64,000 nucleotides of DNA from Isoetes taiwanensis (lineage: Eukaryota > Streptophyta > Lycopodiopsida > Isoetales > Isoetaceae). Made by a program: the position numbers and the translations under genes. A model generated the notes under the pieces. That model saw nothing but the letters and a program-made list of their open reading frames with translations, searched no databases and had not been told where the DNA came from. The stretch covers positions 5,359,071 to 5,423,070 of the forward strand of contig JAJEKV010000047.1 in NCBI GenBank assembly GCA_021234155.1, written 5' to 3'. Within the stretch, counting starts at the first letter, position 1. Each line of letters starts with the position of its first letter. Shown piece after piece: positions 34,301-45,463 of the stretch.

Positions 34301-34729
34301 AAGCTCCGCATCGGCAATTGCAAGAAGCTTGCTCCAAGGTGGGCTGATCCATTCAAAATTGTCGAAAGAGTGGGCAACCAAGCCTACAAATTGGACTTAC
34401 CAGCACACCTGAAGATCCATAGAGTCTTTCACGTAAGTCTCCTAAAGAAACACACTCCTAATCCAGAGGAAGTATTGGAGACACCGAGTTTACTGGAATT
34501 AACAGACAATCAGCTTGAGATTGTTCCTGAGCTTCTTCTTGATCGATCCTATAAGAAGACGAGAAGATCTCAATTTCTCCAGTACCTTGTGAAATGGACA
34601 CACTTACCAGTGGAGGACGCTACGTGGGTACTACAATCAGATCTTGAGAAGCAGTACCCACAATTCATGGAGCAATGCAAGGGTCGGCTCGTCACCGAAG
34701 TAATCGACTCCGAACCGATGGGTGAGTGA
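31204..34729 (+). pseudogene. Chromovirus pol: protease, RT, RNase H, truncated integrase, chromodomain
   Basis: Protease DTGSSHNF starts at 31283, one frame off gag, and runs to 31771 (DLIIGMEYL). RT returns to the gag frame near 31752 ([23 protein letters not shown]). It is interrupted by the 555-bp insert, then continues at 32604 ([13 protein letters not shown], catalytic FFDDILVYS near 32865, VEYLGHIIS). RNase H follows ([25 protein letters not shown]). Integrase has the H-H-C-C domain ([21 protein letters not shown]) and the first catalytic Asp (SMDFITGL). At about 34293 the core breaks off (MPREI) and resumes, in another frame, near its C-terminus ([22 protein letters not shown]), so the second catalytic Asp and the Glu are missing. 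A chromodomain (FLQYLVKWTHLPVEDATW) ends the frame at 34729. Two frameshifts plus the integrase deletion make it non-functional. Confidence 0.95.
32049..32603 (+). mobile_element. 555-bp insert with 33-bp inverted repeats inside RT (MITE-like)
   Basis: The ends are CATTAGAGGTAATTTGAG and the reverse complement, extending to about 33 bp with one mismatch (GAGATCTC then TTTTGTCCC). The interior is AT-rich with no ORF. Removing 32049-32603 exactly rejoins the conserved RT reading ...[16 protein letters not shown]... in frame, since 555 is divisible by three. No target duplication is visible with these borders, so the superfamily is unclear. Confidence 0.85.
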
Positions 34730-35285
34730 GGTAACATAGGAGTCTACTTTCGATGCCACGGAAGTAGTCAGCTTGAGAGAAAAGAGGTCATTCAGATGCA
34801 TGATAGGGAAGCACCTCTAGTCAATGCTTATCACGGGAAGGATCCTTCACGCCCAATTACGGGGAGGACACCAACCTTCACGCAAAAAGCAACTAAAGGT
34901 GTAGGCATGAGTGTCATCCTAGGCACGATAGGGCGCTGTCTCCACGGCCATGATGAGAGAAGCATAATCTTCCTACGCCGGGAGATATGCCTTGCATTCA
35001 TGTAATTGTGTTAATGGGTGGTTCCCTAACAACCAACCCTTATAATAAGTAATCATGTACTAATGTAGTGTTGAACCTGCAGGCCAATAGAACGACGAAC
35101 CGGCGGGAGGTTGCACTACAAGAACTTGTGGCATATGTAGCGAATAAATGCTACAAGGGCACGAGAACCTTAGGAACAAATTTTATCATGTTTAATCTTG
35201 ATATTATAATTAATGTTGAAGGATCAAATTAAATGCCTTACCACGTGGTGATTGTAAACATTTCACTTATAACTTTTAAGTATTA
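34730..35285 (+). other. post-pol region of the Gypsy element
   Basis: Sequence between the chromodomain stop and the Helitron. It has one unrecognised 69-codon frame (34796-35005) with no known domain. It continues after the Helitron at 40115-40233, which ends in the polypurine tract before the 3' LTR. Confidence 0.6.
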
Positions 35286-36289
35286 TCTATATATATATAG
35301 TAATAAAAGCAAAATGTAGTTTGTGCAGAGCATCTCGGCCGTCAATTTTTTTCCCACAACTTTCATTCTGGACCGTCAGATCATGACTATTTCTATTGTA
35401 ACCTCTATGTCGACCCCTTCTTAGCAGAGCATCTCGGCCGTTGACCTTTTTTGGTTATTTTCGTCCCTTGGATTCAGCGGTTTATTTGGCGCTGTTTGTT
35501 TTGTTTCTCGCCATTGTCCGACATCGATCTCAATAATCCGGATTCCAAAGGGCATTTGTGCTAGGCTAATTCATGATCCCAAAGGAAGCGTGCGCTGCAG
35601 CTAAAAAAGCCCCGATCTGCATGCCCATTCTAATTTATCTATTTATTACTGAAATATGGCTCCAAATGGCCCGGATTGGGGGAGGCTATGGGATAGTGGG
35701 ATCCCTCAAACTCGAATCTGGAGTTATGCAGAGTTAGATTTCTCTAGATTTAGTCAAGGAACATGTTTGAGGACATGTTATGCAGAGTTAGATTTCTCTA
35801 GATTTAGTCAAGGACATGTTTGAGGATTTGGAGCCCTTTCCTAGACATGTTTAAGAACATCTTGGGATCGATCATTTATGGCATTGTTTGCGGAGGAGTT
35901 TTACTTGCTAGCGGCCATATATGACTCCACACAAAAGAAAAATGGAAGCATGACTTCGGGTTAGGGAGCACTTCATACTATCGGTGATTCATTTTGGCAT
36001 CTAAGTTATTTTTGTGCTTCCACGACATTCAGCCAGAAATAGACCACGGTATGGTAAGATCACGGTCCGAAATAGACATATAGATATTTTTTAAGCAATA
36101 GACACTACCTCTTTCGGTTTTAAGAACCGTCCATGATTGCTTTGAGCCCGGCTTTACGGCATCGCGAGGCGATTCGAGGCAAAATTGGTTGCTCTAAGGG
36201 GGGCTCTCCATTTTGGCGGTATTGCTTGCATGAGAACACCGAAACTCTCCACTTTGCCGGTGTTCTTAACACTCGAACATGAGTATTCT

Positions 36290-37513
36290 TGGTTGAATAG
36301 ATTATGGTCCATTTAGCTTTTGGATGCCTTTGAGATCTGACAGATTTGTGCGGTCAAAGGTACTCCTTTGCTAACAAGCCGATATTGGGATGTGGAACAT
36401 TATGCGGTGGCTAATTTATTGCTTTACGTGGAGCTCATTTCGAAAGATGAAGCACACTATATATCTGCATGGTTCTATAACCTTGCACATATATCTGGCC
36501 TTAGTATCTTGTCAAACTATTATAATCGATATCTTTGAGCAATATATATGTAGGTAGCTTGTACTTTTGGAGTCTTATAAGCTGTTTGCATATTCTAATG
36601 ATGTCGTTGGGCAGGCAATGGGGATGTTCTAAAGTCAACATCTTGTTATATACAGATGTTTGATTCTCATTGGAGAATCACGAAGCAACTCGCTGCTTAT
36701 CTAGCACTAAGGCAGAAAATGCGGCTGTCGTTTTTGCCCCACGAGGAAATTTATGATTGAGCAAGACCCACGAGGAAATTTATGATTGAGCAAGACTTGG
36801 AGAATGTCCAGCTATCGTGACTCTTTGTGAGAAGATCGGTGAGAACATTTCTCAAAATAAAGCATTTCTCCAAACGTTCAGTTTCATGAATCTATATATT
36901 GGTTGAATAGATTATGGTCCATTTAGTTTTTTGGATGCCTTTGAGATACGACAGATTTGTCTGGTCAAAGGTACTCCTTTGCTAACAAGCCAGATATTGG
37001 GATGTGGAACATTATGCAGCTGGCTAATTTATTGCTTTCTGTGGAGCTCATTTCCGAAGATGAAGCACACTATATGTCTGCATGGTTCTATAACCTTGCA
37101 CATATATCTGGCCTTAGTATACTGTCAAACTATTATAATCTGATATGCTGAGCAATATATATGTAGGTAGCTTGTACTTTTGGAGTCTTATAAGCTGTTT
37201 GCATATTCTAATGATGTCATTGGGCAGGCAATGGGGATGTTCTAAAGTCAACATCTTGTTATATACAGATGTTTGATTCTCATTGGAGAATCACGAAGCA
37301 ACTTCATTTGCTTATCTAGCACTAAAAAGGCGAAAAATGCGTTGTCGTTTTTGCCCCACGAGGAAATTTATGATTGAGCAAGACCCACGAGGAAATTTAT
37401 GATTGAGCAAGACTTGGAGAATGTCCAGCTATCGTGACTCTTTGTGAGAAGATCGGTGAGAACATTTCTCAAAATAAAGCATTTCTCCAAACGTTCAGTT
37501 TCATGAATCTATA
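36290..37513 (+). repeat. tandem duplication of about 610 bp inside the Helitron
   Basis: Copies at 36290-36899 and 36900-37513 share gaatagattatggtccattt, ggatgtggaacattatgc, gtaggtagcttgtacttttg and the rest with a few percent differences. Each copy also contains a smaller duplication (ccacgaggaaatttatgatt twice). The duplicated block carries the SelO fragment. Confidence 0.93.
36340..37100 (+). pseudogene. SelO/YdiU (protein AMPylase) fragments, two copies
   Basis: The frame 36957-37151 reads RYSFANKPDIGMWNIMQLAN then SVELISEDEAHY, matching the conserved C-terminal part of the SelO/YdiU pseudokinase family (FANQPDxGxWNIxQF...). A more damaged copy lies about 610 bp upstream (36345-36470). 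SelO proteins transfer AMP to mitochondrial or bacterial proteins; here only about 40 residues survive, so it is a captured exon. Confidence 0.75.
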
Positions 37514-37984
37514 TACAAAGATGTTATAAAACAATGTTTCAGCACTGTTCTTTCACCAACTCAACATTCTAATAACCTTAGCACTTGCCAAAATTCCTTT
37601 GTGTGTTTATGGCGTACACATGGTAGTTTAGATAGCGGGCTAGAGGCATCCGCATCAAAATGAGCAAGCTGGAGGTATTGACATCAAAATGAGTATAATA
37701 TATTGCCTTGTTGGTTGCATGTAGTCTTATCTTTTGGTGTTCCTTGCATAGTGAAGGCATTAGTCCTAAACCAAGCGGTGTAATTTTTTAGGTTTGTTGT
37801 TTATAGCTACTAATTTGCTGCAATATTTGTAATTGCAAAGGTGAGTAACCTGTTATGTTTAGTATCTGCGGATTGTGATCTTCAAAATTGGCGATAATGC
37901 AATTTTCTTCATTTCAACATTGCGTGGGAGCTATATTCGAGCCAATATTCTGCACATTTAGCTATAATGGGATTGTGTGCATAT

Positions 37985-39060
37985 ATCTGGACAACAACAA
38001 TCACATGGTATGCTCAACACGGTGATGGAAGAGGGCCTTTGTTCTTTGTATGAACTAATGAAGCAAGAGTGTTAAGACCGAGATATGGTGCTATTTGTTC
38101 TTGTTGTCGGTGCATCCACGGTACTTCCAGCTTTGAAAGAGGGGAAACATCTACACTCGGATGCTATTCGGAAAGGATTTAATCATATGTCCCCTTTCAA
38201 AGAATGTTTTGTCCTTGACATGTGTGCTAAATGTGTGAGAGTATAAATGTTGCTTGCCATCTATTTAGCGGGATATCATTGCGAGAATGGTGTATCATGG
38301 AGCACAATTATTTCGGATATGCTGAATATGGCAAAGCAAAGGAAGTTTTGAGGGTTTGGAACATATGCAACGTGAGAATGTAAAACCAAACGAGTTACCT
38401 TTCTTGCCGCCTTGAGTAGTTGAGTGTTTGTCTGTCTATTTCAATTTCAAAATGGATTCATGATTTGAAAGCTTTTTGTGCATTAGATGCTATTTTAGGG
38501 GACTCCTTTGTTGACATTTATGCCAAGTCTGAAAGCCGTCGTGGATGCTTGCATAGTGTTTGATCGATTATCCATCCCAAGGTAATTTTTATTTCATGGG
38601 CCGGTCATCATTCTTTGGGTGCCATTCTTGTAATAGTGAAGGTGTAGTTAGGATTTTTCGGCGGATGCAATGGGCACATGGAACCAAATGAGTTGATGGT
38701 TCTTAGTGTCCTGTGTGCATGCTGTGATATGCTCGCTATGGAGCAGATATTGATCCATGCAATGCTTTGTCAAAAGGTATGTAGTTAGGATATCCATGTA
38801 GGCAATATGCTTTTGGACTTCTATGTGTAGATGATGCTTTTAGTGTCTTTCATTGAATGATCAAGACGAATGTCGTATCTTGGAGTGTAATGGTTGCAGG
38901 ATACACTCAATGTGGGAGTGGCAAGAATGCACTTTGAACTTATCAAACAAATGCAATGGGAGAATGTGCAAGAAGACAAAGCAATTTATGAAAGTGCGGT
39001 TTTGTGCATGTATGCAGCCCAACATGGATCCGATGCTAAAGGGCTATAAATATCAAAATT
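37985..39060 (+). pseudogene. Pentatricopeptide-repeat (PPR) gene fragment captured by the Helitron
   Basis: Broken frames contain PLS-type PPR phrases in order: ALKEGKHLHSDAIRKGF with DMCAKC (38120-38240), ISGYAEYGKAKEVL then LEHMQRENVKPNEVTFLAAL with indels (38305-38410), NELMVLSVLCACC (38690-38730), and MVAGYTQCGSGKNAL with IKQMQWENVQEDKAIYE (38888-38990). Such proteins bind organelle RNA. The many stops and frameshifts show it is not functional. Confidence 0.85.
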
Positions 39061-40220
39061 AGTTGCCGCGAAGAACTATTATCCCTTCCTCAAGATAGTC
39101 TGCCACGATGGCGCAGTGTATAGCCGATATCAACAAAACTTGGACCATCTAAATCATTTCCAACCAATGGTGGCGCATACTCACATGCAAAGCTGGATTC
39201 AGTAACAAAAGGGAATAGCAACACAAAAAATCTTGCTATCAAGGAATGTATGCCTGCAGGATATCCTTTCCAAATAGTTAACTTGCAGGCTAAACCAAGC
39301 TTTCTTTTCCAGTCATAAATTTCTCTTTTCGTAGTGCTACTTAAAGAGGCGAGAGCGAAAATATATTTTCATGGTCTATGGTGATGGCATTGTATGTCCA
39401 AAGTGGTTGGGCTGGCAAGTGGGTTAAGACAAGCAAATGCATCGATAAAATGCTCATTTGGGCTGTCAGCGGATGTATGTAGAGAACATAGAAATGAAGG
39501 CTGCAAGATATGTAAGCATACATGATTTAGGAGGTCTGTGGACTAAGCAAAAAAGCAATGGCAAAAATGGACATTGTACATACATCTATTGCCATTGAGA
39601 TGTTCCTGAAGATGGTAATTCGAAACCAGAAAACTTGTAGTTACGATATTTGGATTTTCTGCATTATTTCTGTAGAACCACGTATTTCAGGAACAATTAG
39701 ATATGGTAACATGATAATGCATATGTTCTGTATTCCAGTATCGTATGCATGTATGTTATGTATACAATTCTCTAATTGTTGGTTTGGAACTTGCAATAAT
39801 AGAAAAAAATTGAAGTTGTTACATCCAAACCAAAGGCAAGTTTTCAGGAGATCTTCAAATCATCAAACATATGCAAGTCGCTGCAAAACTAAAATCACAT
39901 GGTTTTTCTTATTAGCAATCCATCCACATCTTGAATTAACACTATCCACAGTGCCATCACAAACAATTTTCATACTTCTGAATGTTACTGTGGTGCGCTT
40001 TTGTTGGGGTCGATTAAAGGTGTAGAAATAAATATTAACCATAACTTTACATCTACATTAGCTTTTCAGCTTGTGCCCGACAATAAGCCCAGCAACGCTG
40101 GGCACTTTTTCTAGTCTTATTATAGTTGTGTTAATTGCATGTATCGAAAGACTTCGATAAGCCTTGTGCAGGTTCGTTCCAAGGTGGGGAGACTCGTGAT
40201 GTTGCGGACAGCATCAATCC

Positions 40221-40233
40221 AAGGTGGGGAGAA
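40221..40233 (+). other. Polypurine tract of the Gypsy element
   Basis: aaggtggggagaa ends directly at the TGTGACG start of the 3' LTR. A second aaggtgggga lies about 45 bp upstream (40181), so the tract is duplicated. Confidence 0.85.
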
Positions 40234-41910
40234 TGTGACGTTCCAGAATAATATACGGTATGAATACGTATATTATACTGATACGTCACTAGTACATGTC
40301 GACTCAGACGACATGTACACAGCGACCATAAAGGGGTAGTACCCTAGGGTACGACCCTGTGAACCATTATATTGCACATGTTAAGGCCACATGTGAATAT
40401 AATAGCTTTTGCCATGTGGCAATGGCCCATTGACCAAAAGGGACCAGCCCTAAGTTCGTGAGGATAAAGGGGCATAAACCCTAAAAGGGAAACCCTTTCA
40501 GTTTCCAGCCCCTATACGTCGGATTGGAGCAGCATTGGACGCCCTTTCGCCTGAACAATAGCAGAGGAACCGGAATTCCTAGGTTGCAGCTCGATCCAAG
40601 ACCAGCAGTCTCGAGATCCAGCAGCATGGACGCTTTCAGAGGAGTGGGAGCCAGCCAAGAAGCGGGTTAGTGGTTGATCCGATAGTTAGATCCGAGTTTT
40701 CAGCTCTCATTCTATAGAATTCGTATTCATTCTTAGCTATAGGCGACCCCTACAGCCTAAGAATAATAAACACTAACAAAGGAACCTAACCATGTATGAT
40801 TAGGTAGATTAGAATAGATGTATTCTATTATTTCCAGTTCTGTCGTGATGATGTTTGGACATTCTATGCGCCACTCTTGTGTATTGGGAAGGGGGGTAGA
40901 GACCCAGAGCCCAAGTAGTGTATGATCATAGTTTTAGCCCATTAATTCCCAATTAATGCGGCACGTGCATAAGAGCCCTTTGGCCGTGGGTGGCGGAGCT
41001 AGACCCGGTGACAAGGAAGGACTTGTCGATCCGCGGTTGATCCCTGCAGTGCGTGGCGGCAGTAGAGAACATTGTGGGCTAGGCCTAATACTCTGGCATT
41101 GCGTGCGGGTAGGGTATGGGCTCGACACTTCTTGGGTGATGCGTCGCCTTCTAGGGGTTCAAGTCGGTATCTGGCGGTGGCTCTCTAGCTTCGCTTTGTG
41201 ATTGGCATGAACCTTCGGAGGAGAGTGATCTCCTCCTGCCTCATCGGGGGCGGGGAGATGCAACCCGGTGGTAGTAGCCCCTTTGGCTATGAACCCGGCC
41301 GAGGCTATGGTCGTCGCTCCAATACTTTTCAGCCTATCACGCAAAGTATGCACGGGGAGGGGCGGATGGAGTGGACTACCCAATGACCATGTTTCTATGC
41401 CAGCCAAATCCATTTGCCATGAATTACATGCGCATTGTTATCCGGAGACCCAAGCCGTCAGTCCTTCCCCAAGAGTCTGAGCCTGGGTAGGATTTCCCCA
41501 TGTTATGTTGATGTACTGATGTTTTGTTGCAGCTACTGTGATATGGTGGACCACCCTTCGAGGTGGGTATATTATTGTTGATTGATGTCATGTGCTCATG
41601 TGTGTTTACGCTTCCGCAGCTAGATCGATCCCGAGGGAGACGGGATGAATGACACGTCCATTCTTCCCCGGTGGGTATGTTATTGTTGATTGATGTCATG
41701 TGCTCATGTGTGTTTACGCTTCCGCAGCTAGATCGATCCCGAGGGAGACGGGATGAATGACACGTCCATTCTTCCCCGTCGGGTTCTTGGCCACCAACAA
41801 GGGCCCGATGTTAGGTGGACGGCCTCATGTCAGCAAGCAGATGCTGGTTTGAGGGATGATCTCCAGTTTCTATACGATCGGGGCATCGTATAGGAGCTGG
41901 GGCCGTCGCA
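40234..41910 (+). repeat. 3' LTR (1677 bp)
   Basis: Matches the 5' LTR. It is longer because of about 17 extra bases near 40604 and a tandemly doubled block of about 106 bp (gtgggtatrttattgttgat to gtccattcttcccc, 41565-41670 and 41671-41776). It ends CGTCGCA where the 5' LTR ends CGTCACA. The repeated GATAT follows at 41911-41915. Confidence 0.97.
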
Positions 41911-43690
41911 GATATGTACCTCCTATCATGATCTCCTACCTTTGAAGCCGATGAAGTCGTGAACGCTTTCTTACTTGTGCAAGGGGGCTGGAAGCTTGTT
42001 CTGGTCGTCCTTAGGTGCTGTGTAATTGTCTAGCTTGGTTGCTCCTTTTGTTGGCATTGCGTGACATTCGCTTGAACTACTAGGTTGCTAGATCATGGTG
42101 GTCTTTTCGCTGGTTTCTATGCGCGCCTGTGTCGCAATGAATTGTCGTTTCGACAGAAGATTATACTCTTTAACCCTAGCTCGTGATGCTAATCTAGGCT
42201 TCCCCGTTCGATATTTGTATGTTTCTGCCTTGCGTTCTTCCATTTGAACTCATGTGCATCGAGTCAGTGAAGAGGTTGAGATCTTCTTTCTGATGTAAGC
42301 TCGTGGATGTGGCAGCCGGGTGCTTGATAGTCCAGAAGATTCTTGATGCGGATGATTAACATATGTCTTCCATTCGATGAAGATTGCTGATAGGCCGGTG
42401 GTGCCTGTACTGCTCGTTTCATTGGTAGAGGTGTTTGCCATTGTGCGTTTGATTCTTCAGTGTTTCCCCTCCTCTTATCGCGTTTGATTCTTCGGTTTTG
42501 CTGCATATTCCTCGTTCGGGTTCCTTGAGGTGCTGTTACTATTCGTCTCTGATCTGAGCTCGCCATCCAAAGTTGCAAAGAATTTTCCTCAATGTGACCC
42601 CTTGAATGAAAAATGCTCCTCCTTAACGTGTTTACCTGTTGTGTGGAGCGCAGTGATCGCTCAACGTCCCTACATGCGGTGTGCCGTTGCAAAGTTGAAG
42701 ATATGTGGTGCCATTGATCGTTGAGTAAGATCACCCGGTTGTTGCAGTCGGGCAGTCTTGCATGGCTTTGAAGCTTTGAGATGGCGATCGGCAAGTAGAC
42801 AGTGTCATTCCTCTGCAGGTTGAATTTTTGGGCGTGACTCTTGCTTGGACTTTGCTTCGTGGCGAGATGCCTCCCCTGTGCCTGAAAGTGTGATCATCTC
42901 TATTGCATATATCATCACTCCTCTGGGTTGCCTTTGAGTGGTTTGTGGTTGTTGGCTAGGTCGGCTCCTCCGTCCTTTGGGTCGGGCTCGGGTCCACTCG
43001 AGTCTCGAACTACTTGGCTGAAACACTGAAGTCGCCCTTCCTTGGGTTTTCAGACATTTTGGATCTGGGACTCTTATTCGAATCAACTATCCTCCTTCTT
43101 GATCTTGCCCTTTATGTTGATGTAGCCTTCTAAGTCGGAGATGTTCCTCCCCTGATATGTACCTCCTATCATGATCTCCTACCTTTGAAGCCGATGAAGT
43201 CGTGAACGCTTTCTTACTTGTGCAAGGGGCTGGAAGCTTGTCCTGGTCGGCCTTAGGTGCTGTGTAATTGTCTAGCTTGGTTGCTCCTTTTGTTGGCATT
43301 GCATGACATTCGCTTGAGCTACTAGATTGCTAGATCGTGGTGGTCTTTTCGCTGGTTTCTATGCACGCCTGTGTTGCTATGAATTGTCATTTCGACAGAA
43401 GATTATACTCTTTAACCCTAGCTCGTGATGCTAATCTAGGCTTCCATGTTCGACATTTGTATGTTTCATGTGCATCGAGTCAGTGAAGAGGTCGAGATCT
43501 TCTTTTTGATGTGAGCTCATGGATGTGGCAGCCGGGTGCTTGATAGTCCAGAGGATTCTTGATGCGGATGATTAACATATGTCTTCCATTCGATGAAGAT
43601 TGCTGATAGGCCGATGGTGCCTGTACTGCTCGTTTCATTGGTAGAGGTGTTTGCCATTGTGCTTCGCTCTCTTGGGTTTGCCTTTTCACT
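41911..43690 (+). repeat. 1.24-kb tandem repeat: rest of copy A, then copy B
   Basis: gatatgtacctcctatcatg occurs at 41911 and again at 43154, giving a period of 1243 bp. Copy B preserves the uninterrupted sequence cctcccctgatatgtacctc at 43145-43164, an intact version of the site where the Gypsy element landed in copy A. Minus-strand ORFs (for example 42264-42794 and 43480-43737) are alike in both copies, but no family is recognised. 43690-44090 holds nothing I can name. Confidence 0.9.
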
Positions 43691-44091
43691 CTCCTCCCTT
43701 CATGTCTGTACGTCGTCTGGGCCTTCAATGTCTTCAAAAAGTTGTGCCTGCTGCTTTTATGTGGCTCTAGCCTCGTACTTTAAAAGCAAACGCTCGTATA
43801 TCCTTAAGTCTAAGGATTCAGATTAAACGACTACTTGAAGAGCTCTCCTATAACATTCTGAGTTTTATAAGCAAGCAAGATGGCTCGGGCTGTATTAATA
43901 GAGGCATACTTATATCCTTCAAGTCTATGGACATTAGGACATGTGGTCTGGCATAAACTGAGCTTTGTTTTAAAAAGCCTTCATGACGTTTGGGACATAT
44001 TCTGAGATCCTAGCAGCGGTTGGTTTTAGGGGGGTTCCAATATATCGAAGCTGTGTCAATATTTTCTCCGGTTCAGTTGCCATGTTCTCCT

Positions 44092-44680
44092 TCAGAGTTC
44101 GGAAAGCTTCCTCAGCTCCCGGGTTCCAGATAAAGGGTGTGCCAAAGAGTCTCTTCCATCCTTTTGTACCTGTGCATACGGAGTAGCAAAGGAGGGGTCG
44201 TTCACATATTCTTTTTTCATTGATTCCAGATCCACAAATTCTTGTGGATAGTCTTTGGTAACCCTTGAATAAAATCCATGGTGATATGCTTCCATGGTTT
44301 TTCTGGAATAGGCAAAGGCTGTACTAATCCGGCAGGCTTACCAGTAGAAGCTTTTACTTGTTGACAAATAAGACATGCTTCGACATATTTTCTTACATCT
44401 CTTTCAAGCTTTGGCCAAAAGAAACGTTGTTTAACATTGGCCAAAGTAGCTTGAATTCCTCTATGTCCAGAGTACGGAGGTTCATGACATTCCTGTATAA
44501 CCTTCAACCTATATGCTCGCGTAACACAAGTACGATTTCGGTAGAATAGTAATCCATTATGAATTCTGTTCACGAGAAGGCGCTCCTTCCCATATAACTA
44601 ACTTACGAGTCTTGGAGTTCAATTTTTGTTCTGCAGCTCCTGCTTTCTTTATTGCATCTTTCATGTTGACTGGTTAAATA
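44092..44680 (-). pseudogene. Gypsy integrase fragment (second element)
   Basis: On the minus strand, HNGLLFYRNRTCVTRAYRLK then HEPPYSGHRGIQATL and CLICQQVKAS form the integrase H-H-C-C zinc domain, followed by KHITMDFIQGLP with the first catalytic Asp. Just downstream a frame reading EFVDLESMKKEYVNDPSF resembles the segment that normally precedes the zinc domain, so the order appears rearranged. It is unrelated in detail to the integrase at 34 kb. Confidence 0.85.
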
Positions 44681-45190
44681 AGATCTAGCTCTGCAAATAC
44701 TCTATACATGGATTGACTTTGACAGCTCTAGACTCTAGCTCCTTTTTAGATATCCTGGCAATAGGGAGTGTCAATGTGGCAAGTAAATCAAATTCTATTG
44801 GAAGGACAATAGAGTTAGGTCAAGTTATGCCTCTGACATGAGAAGGGGTGATGTACCAATGTTTGAGCTTGTGTTTCTCTGCTGAGGGTCTTGATGACTA
44901 TAGCAAAGGAATATTCTTGAGCACTTCTACCCAGGAGTAAGGCATCAAGTTTGAGCTAAGAGAAGGGCTTGCGAGGTCTCAATGGGGTATTGTTTCTATT
45001 TCTAAACAAACCCTAGTTTGGAAGACAAAATTTAGGGTTTGAGCAATTTTGGTAATTTTGAGGTGGAGTATAATGTTTCTATCCTAATTTGAGGTCGTAA
45101 ATGGGTTTTAGACTTCTAATGATCCTATTGCAACACATTTCAGGCGATTTGGAGCTCTCTAGCTCATGTTATGAAGGTTCAAAGTTTTGA

Positions 45191-45463
45191 CCACTCACAC
45201 AGTGCGCCAGAGGCTGGAGCTAAAATTTATGTAGGGCTCCAGACGCATTTTGTGAGTGGCGGTCACCTGTTTAGGTCCTAGATAACTCTAAAAGTTGGTA
45301 TGAAGGTAGAATCTTGCTTATCTCGAGGAGTTAAGCTCGGATATGCCTTTAATTTCTTGTTTTAGACTCGTCTTGGAGTAGATCCATGGTCAAACACTCA
45401 CACAGTACGTGAGAGCCCTGAACTAATTTTTAGCTAAGGCCCTGGGCGCACTCTGTGAGTGGT
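45191..45463 (+). repeat. two long nested hairpins in a Gypsy remnant
   Basis: 45191-45259 can fold as CCACTCACA / TGTGAGTGG, TGCG / CGCA and CTGGAGC / GCTCCAG around one loop. 45394-45463 repeats the outer stem (CACTCACA / TGTGAGTG) with a changed inner stem (GCCC / GGGC). Length, three-helix layout and spacing of about 200 bp recall the hairpins of the H3-carrying element although the sequence differs. The flanks 44700-45190 and 45464-45950 have no gene. Confidence 0.7.

Larger units (their letters stand above)
35286..40114 (+). mobile_element. Non-autonomous Helitron with captured gene fragments, 4829 bp
   Basis: The 5' end is TCTATATATATATAG followed by taataaaagc and gcagagcatctcggccgtca, a typical plant Helitron start. 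The 3' end has the hairpin GCCCAGCAACGCTGGGC (40087-40103) and CTTTTTCTAG (to 40114). It sits between A (35285) and T (40115) without target duplication, as Helitrons do. It has no Rep/helicase gene. Inside are duplicated SelO fragments and a PPR pseudogene; 35345-36280, 37514-37980 and 39070-40080 have no family I can name. Confidence 0.93.
25090..41910 (+). mobile_element. Complete Gypsy chromovirus carrying a histone H3-like ORF, with two nested insertions
   Basis: The 5' LTR (25090-26633) and 3' LTR (40234-41910) both begin TGTGACGTTCC and end CGTCACA/CGTCGCA. The 5-bp duplication GATAT flanks the element exactly (25085-25089 and 41911-41915). A primer-binding site complementary to initiator tRNA-Met and a polypurine tract (aaggtggggagaa) lie inside the LTRs. 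Order inside: hairpin repeats, H3-like ORF, another hairpin, unknown ORF2, gag, protease, RT, RNase H, integrase, chromodomain. A 555-bp inverted-repeat insert (32049-32603) and a 4829-bp Helitron (35286-40114) are nested, so the element without them is about 11.4 kb. Pol is damaged, so the copy is non-autonomous. Confidence 0.96.
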
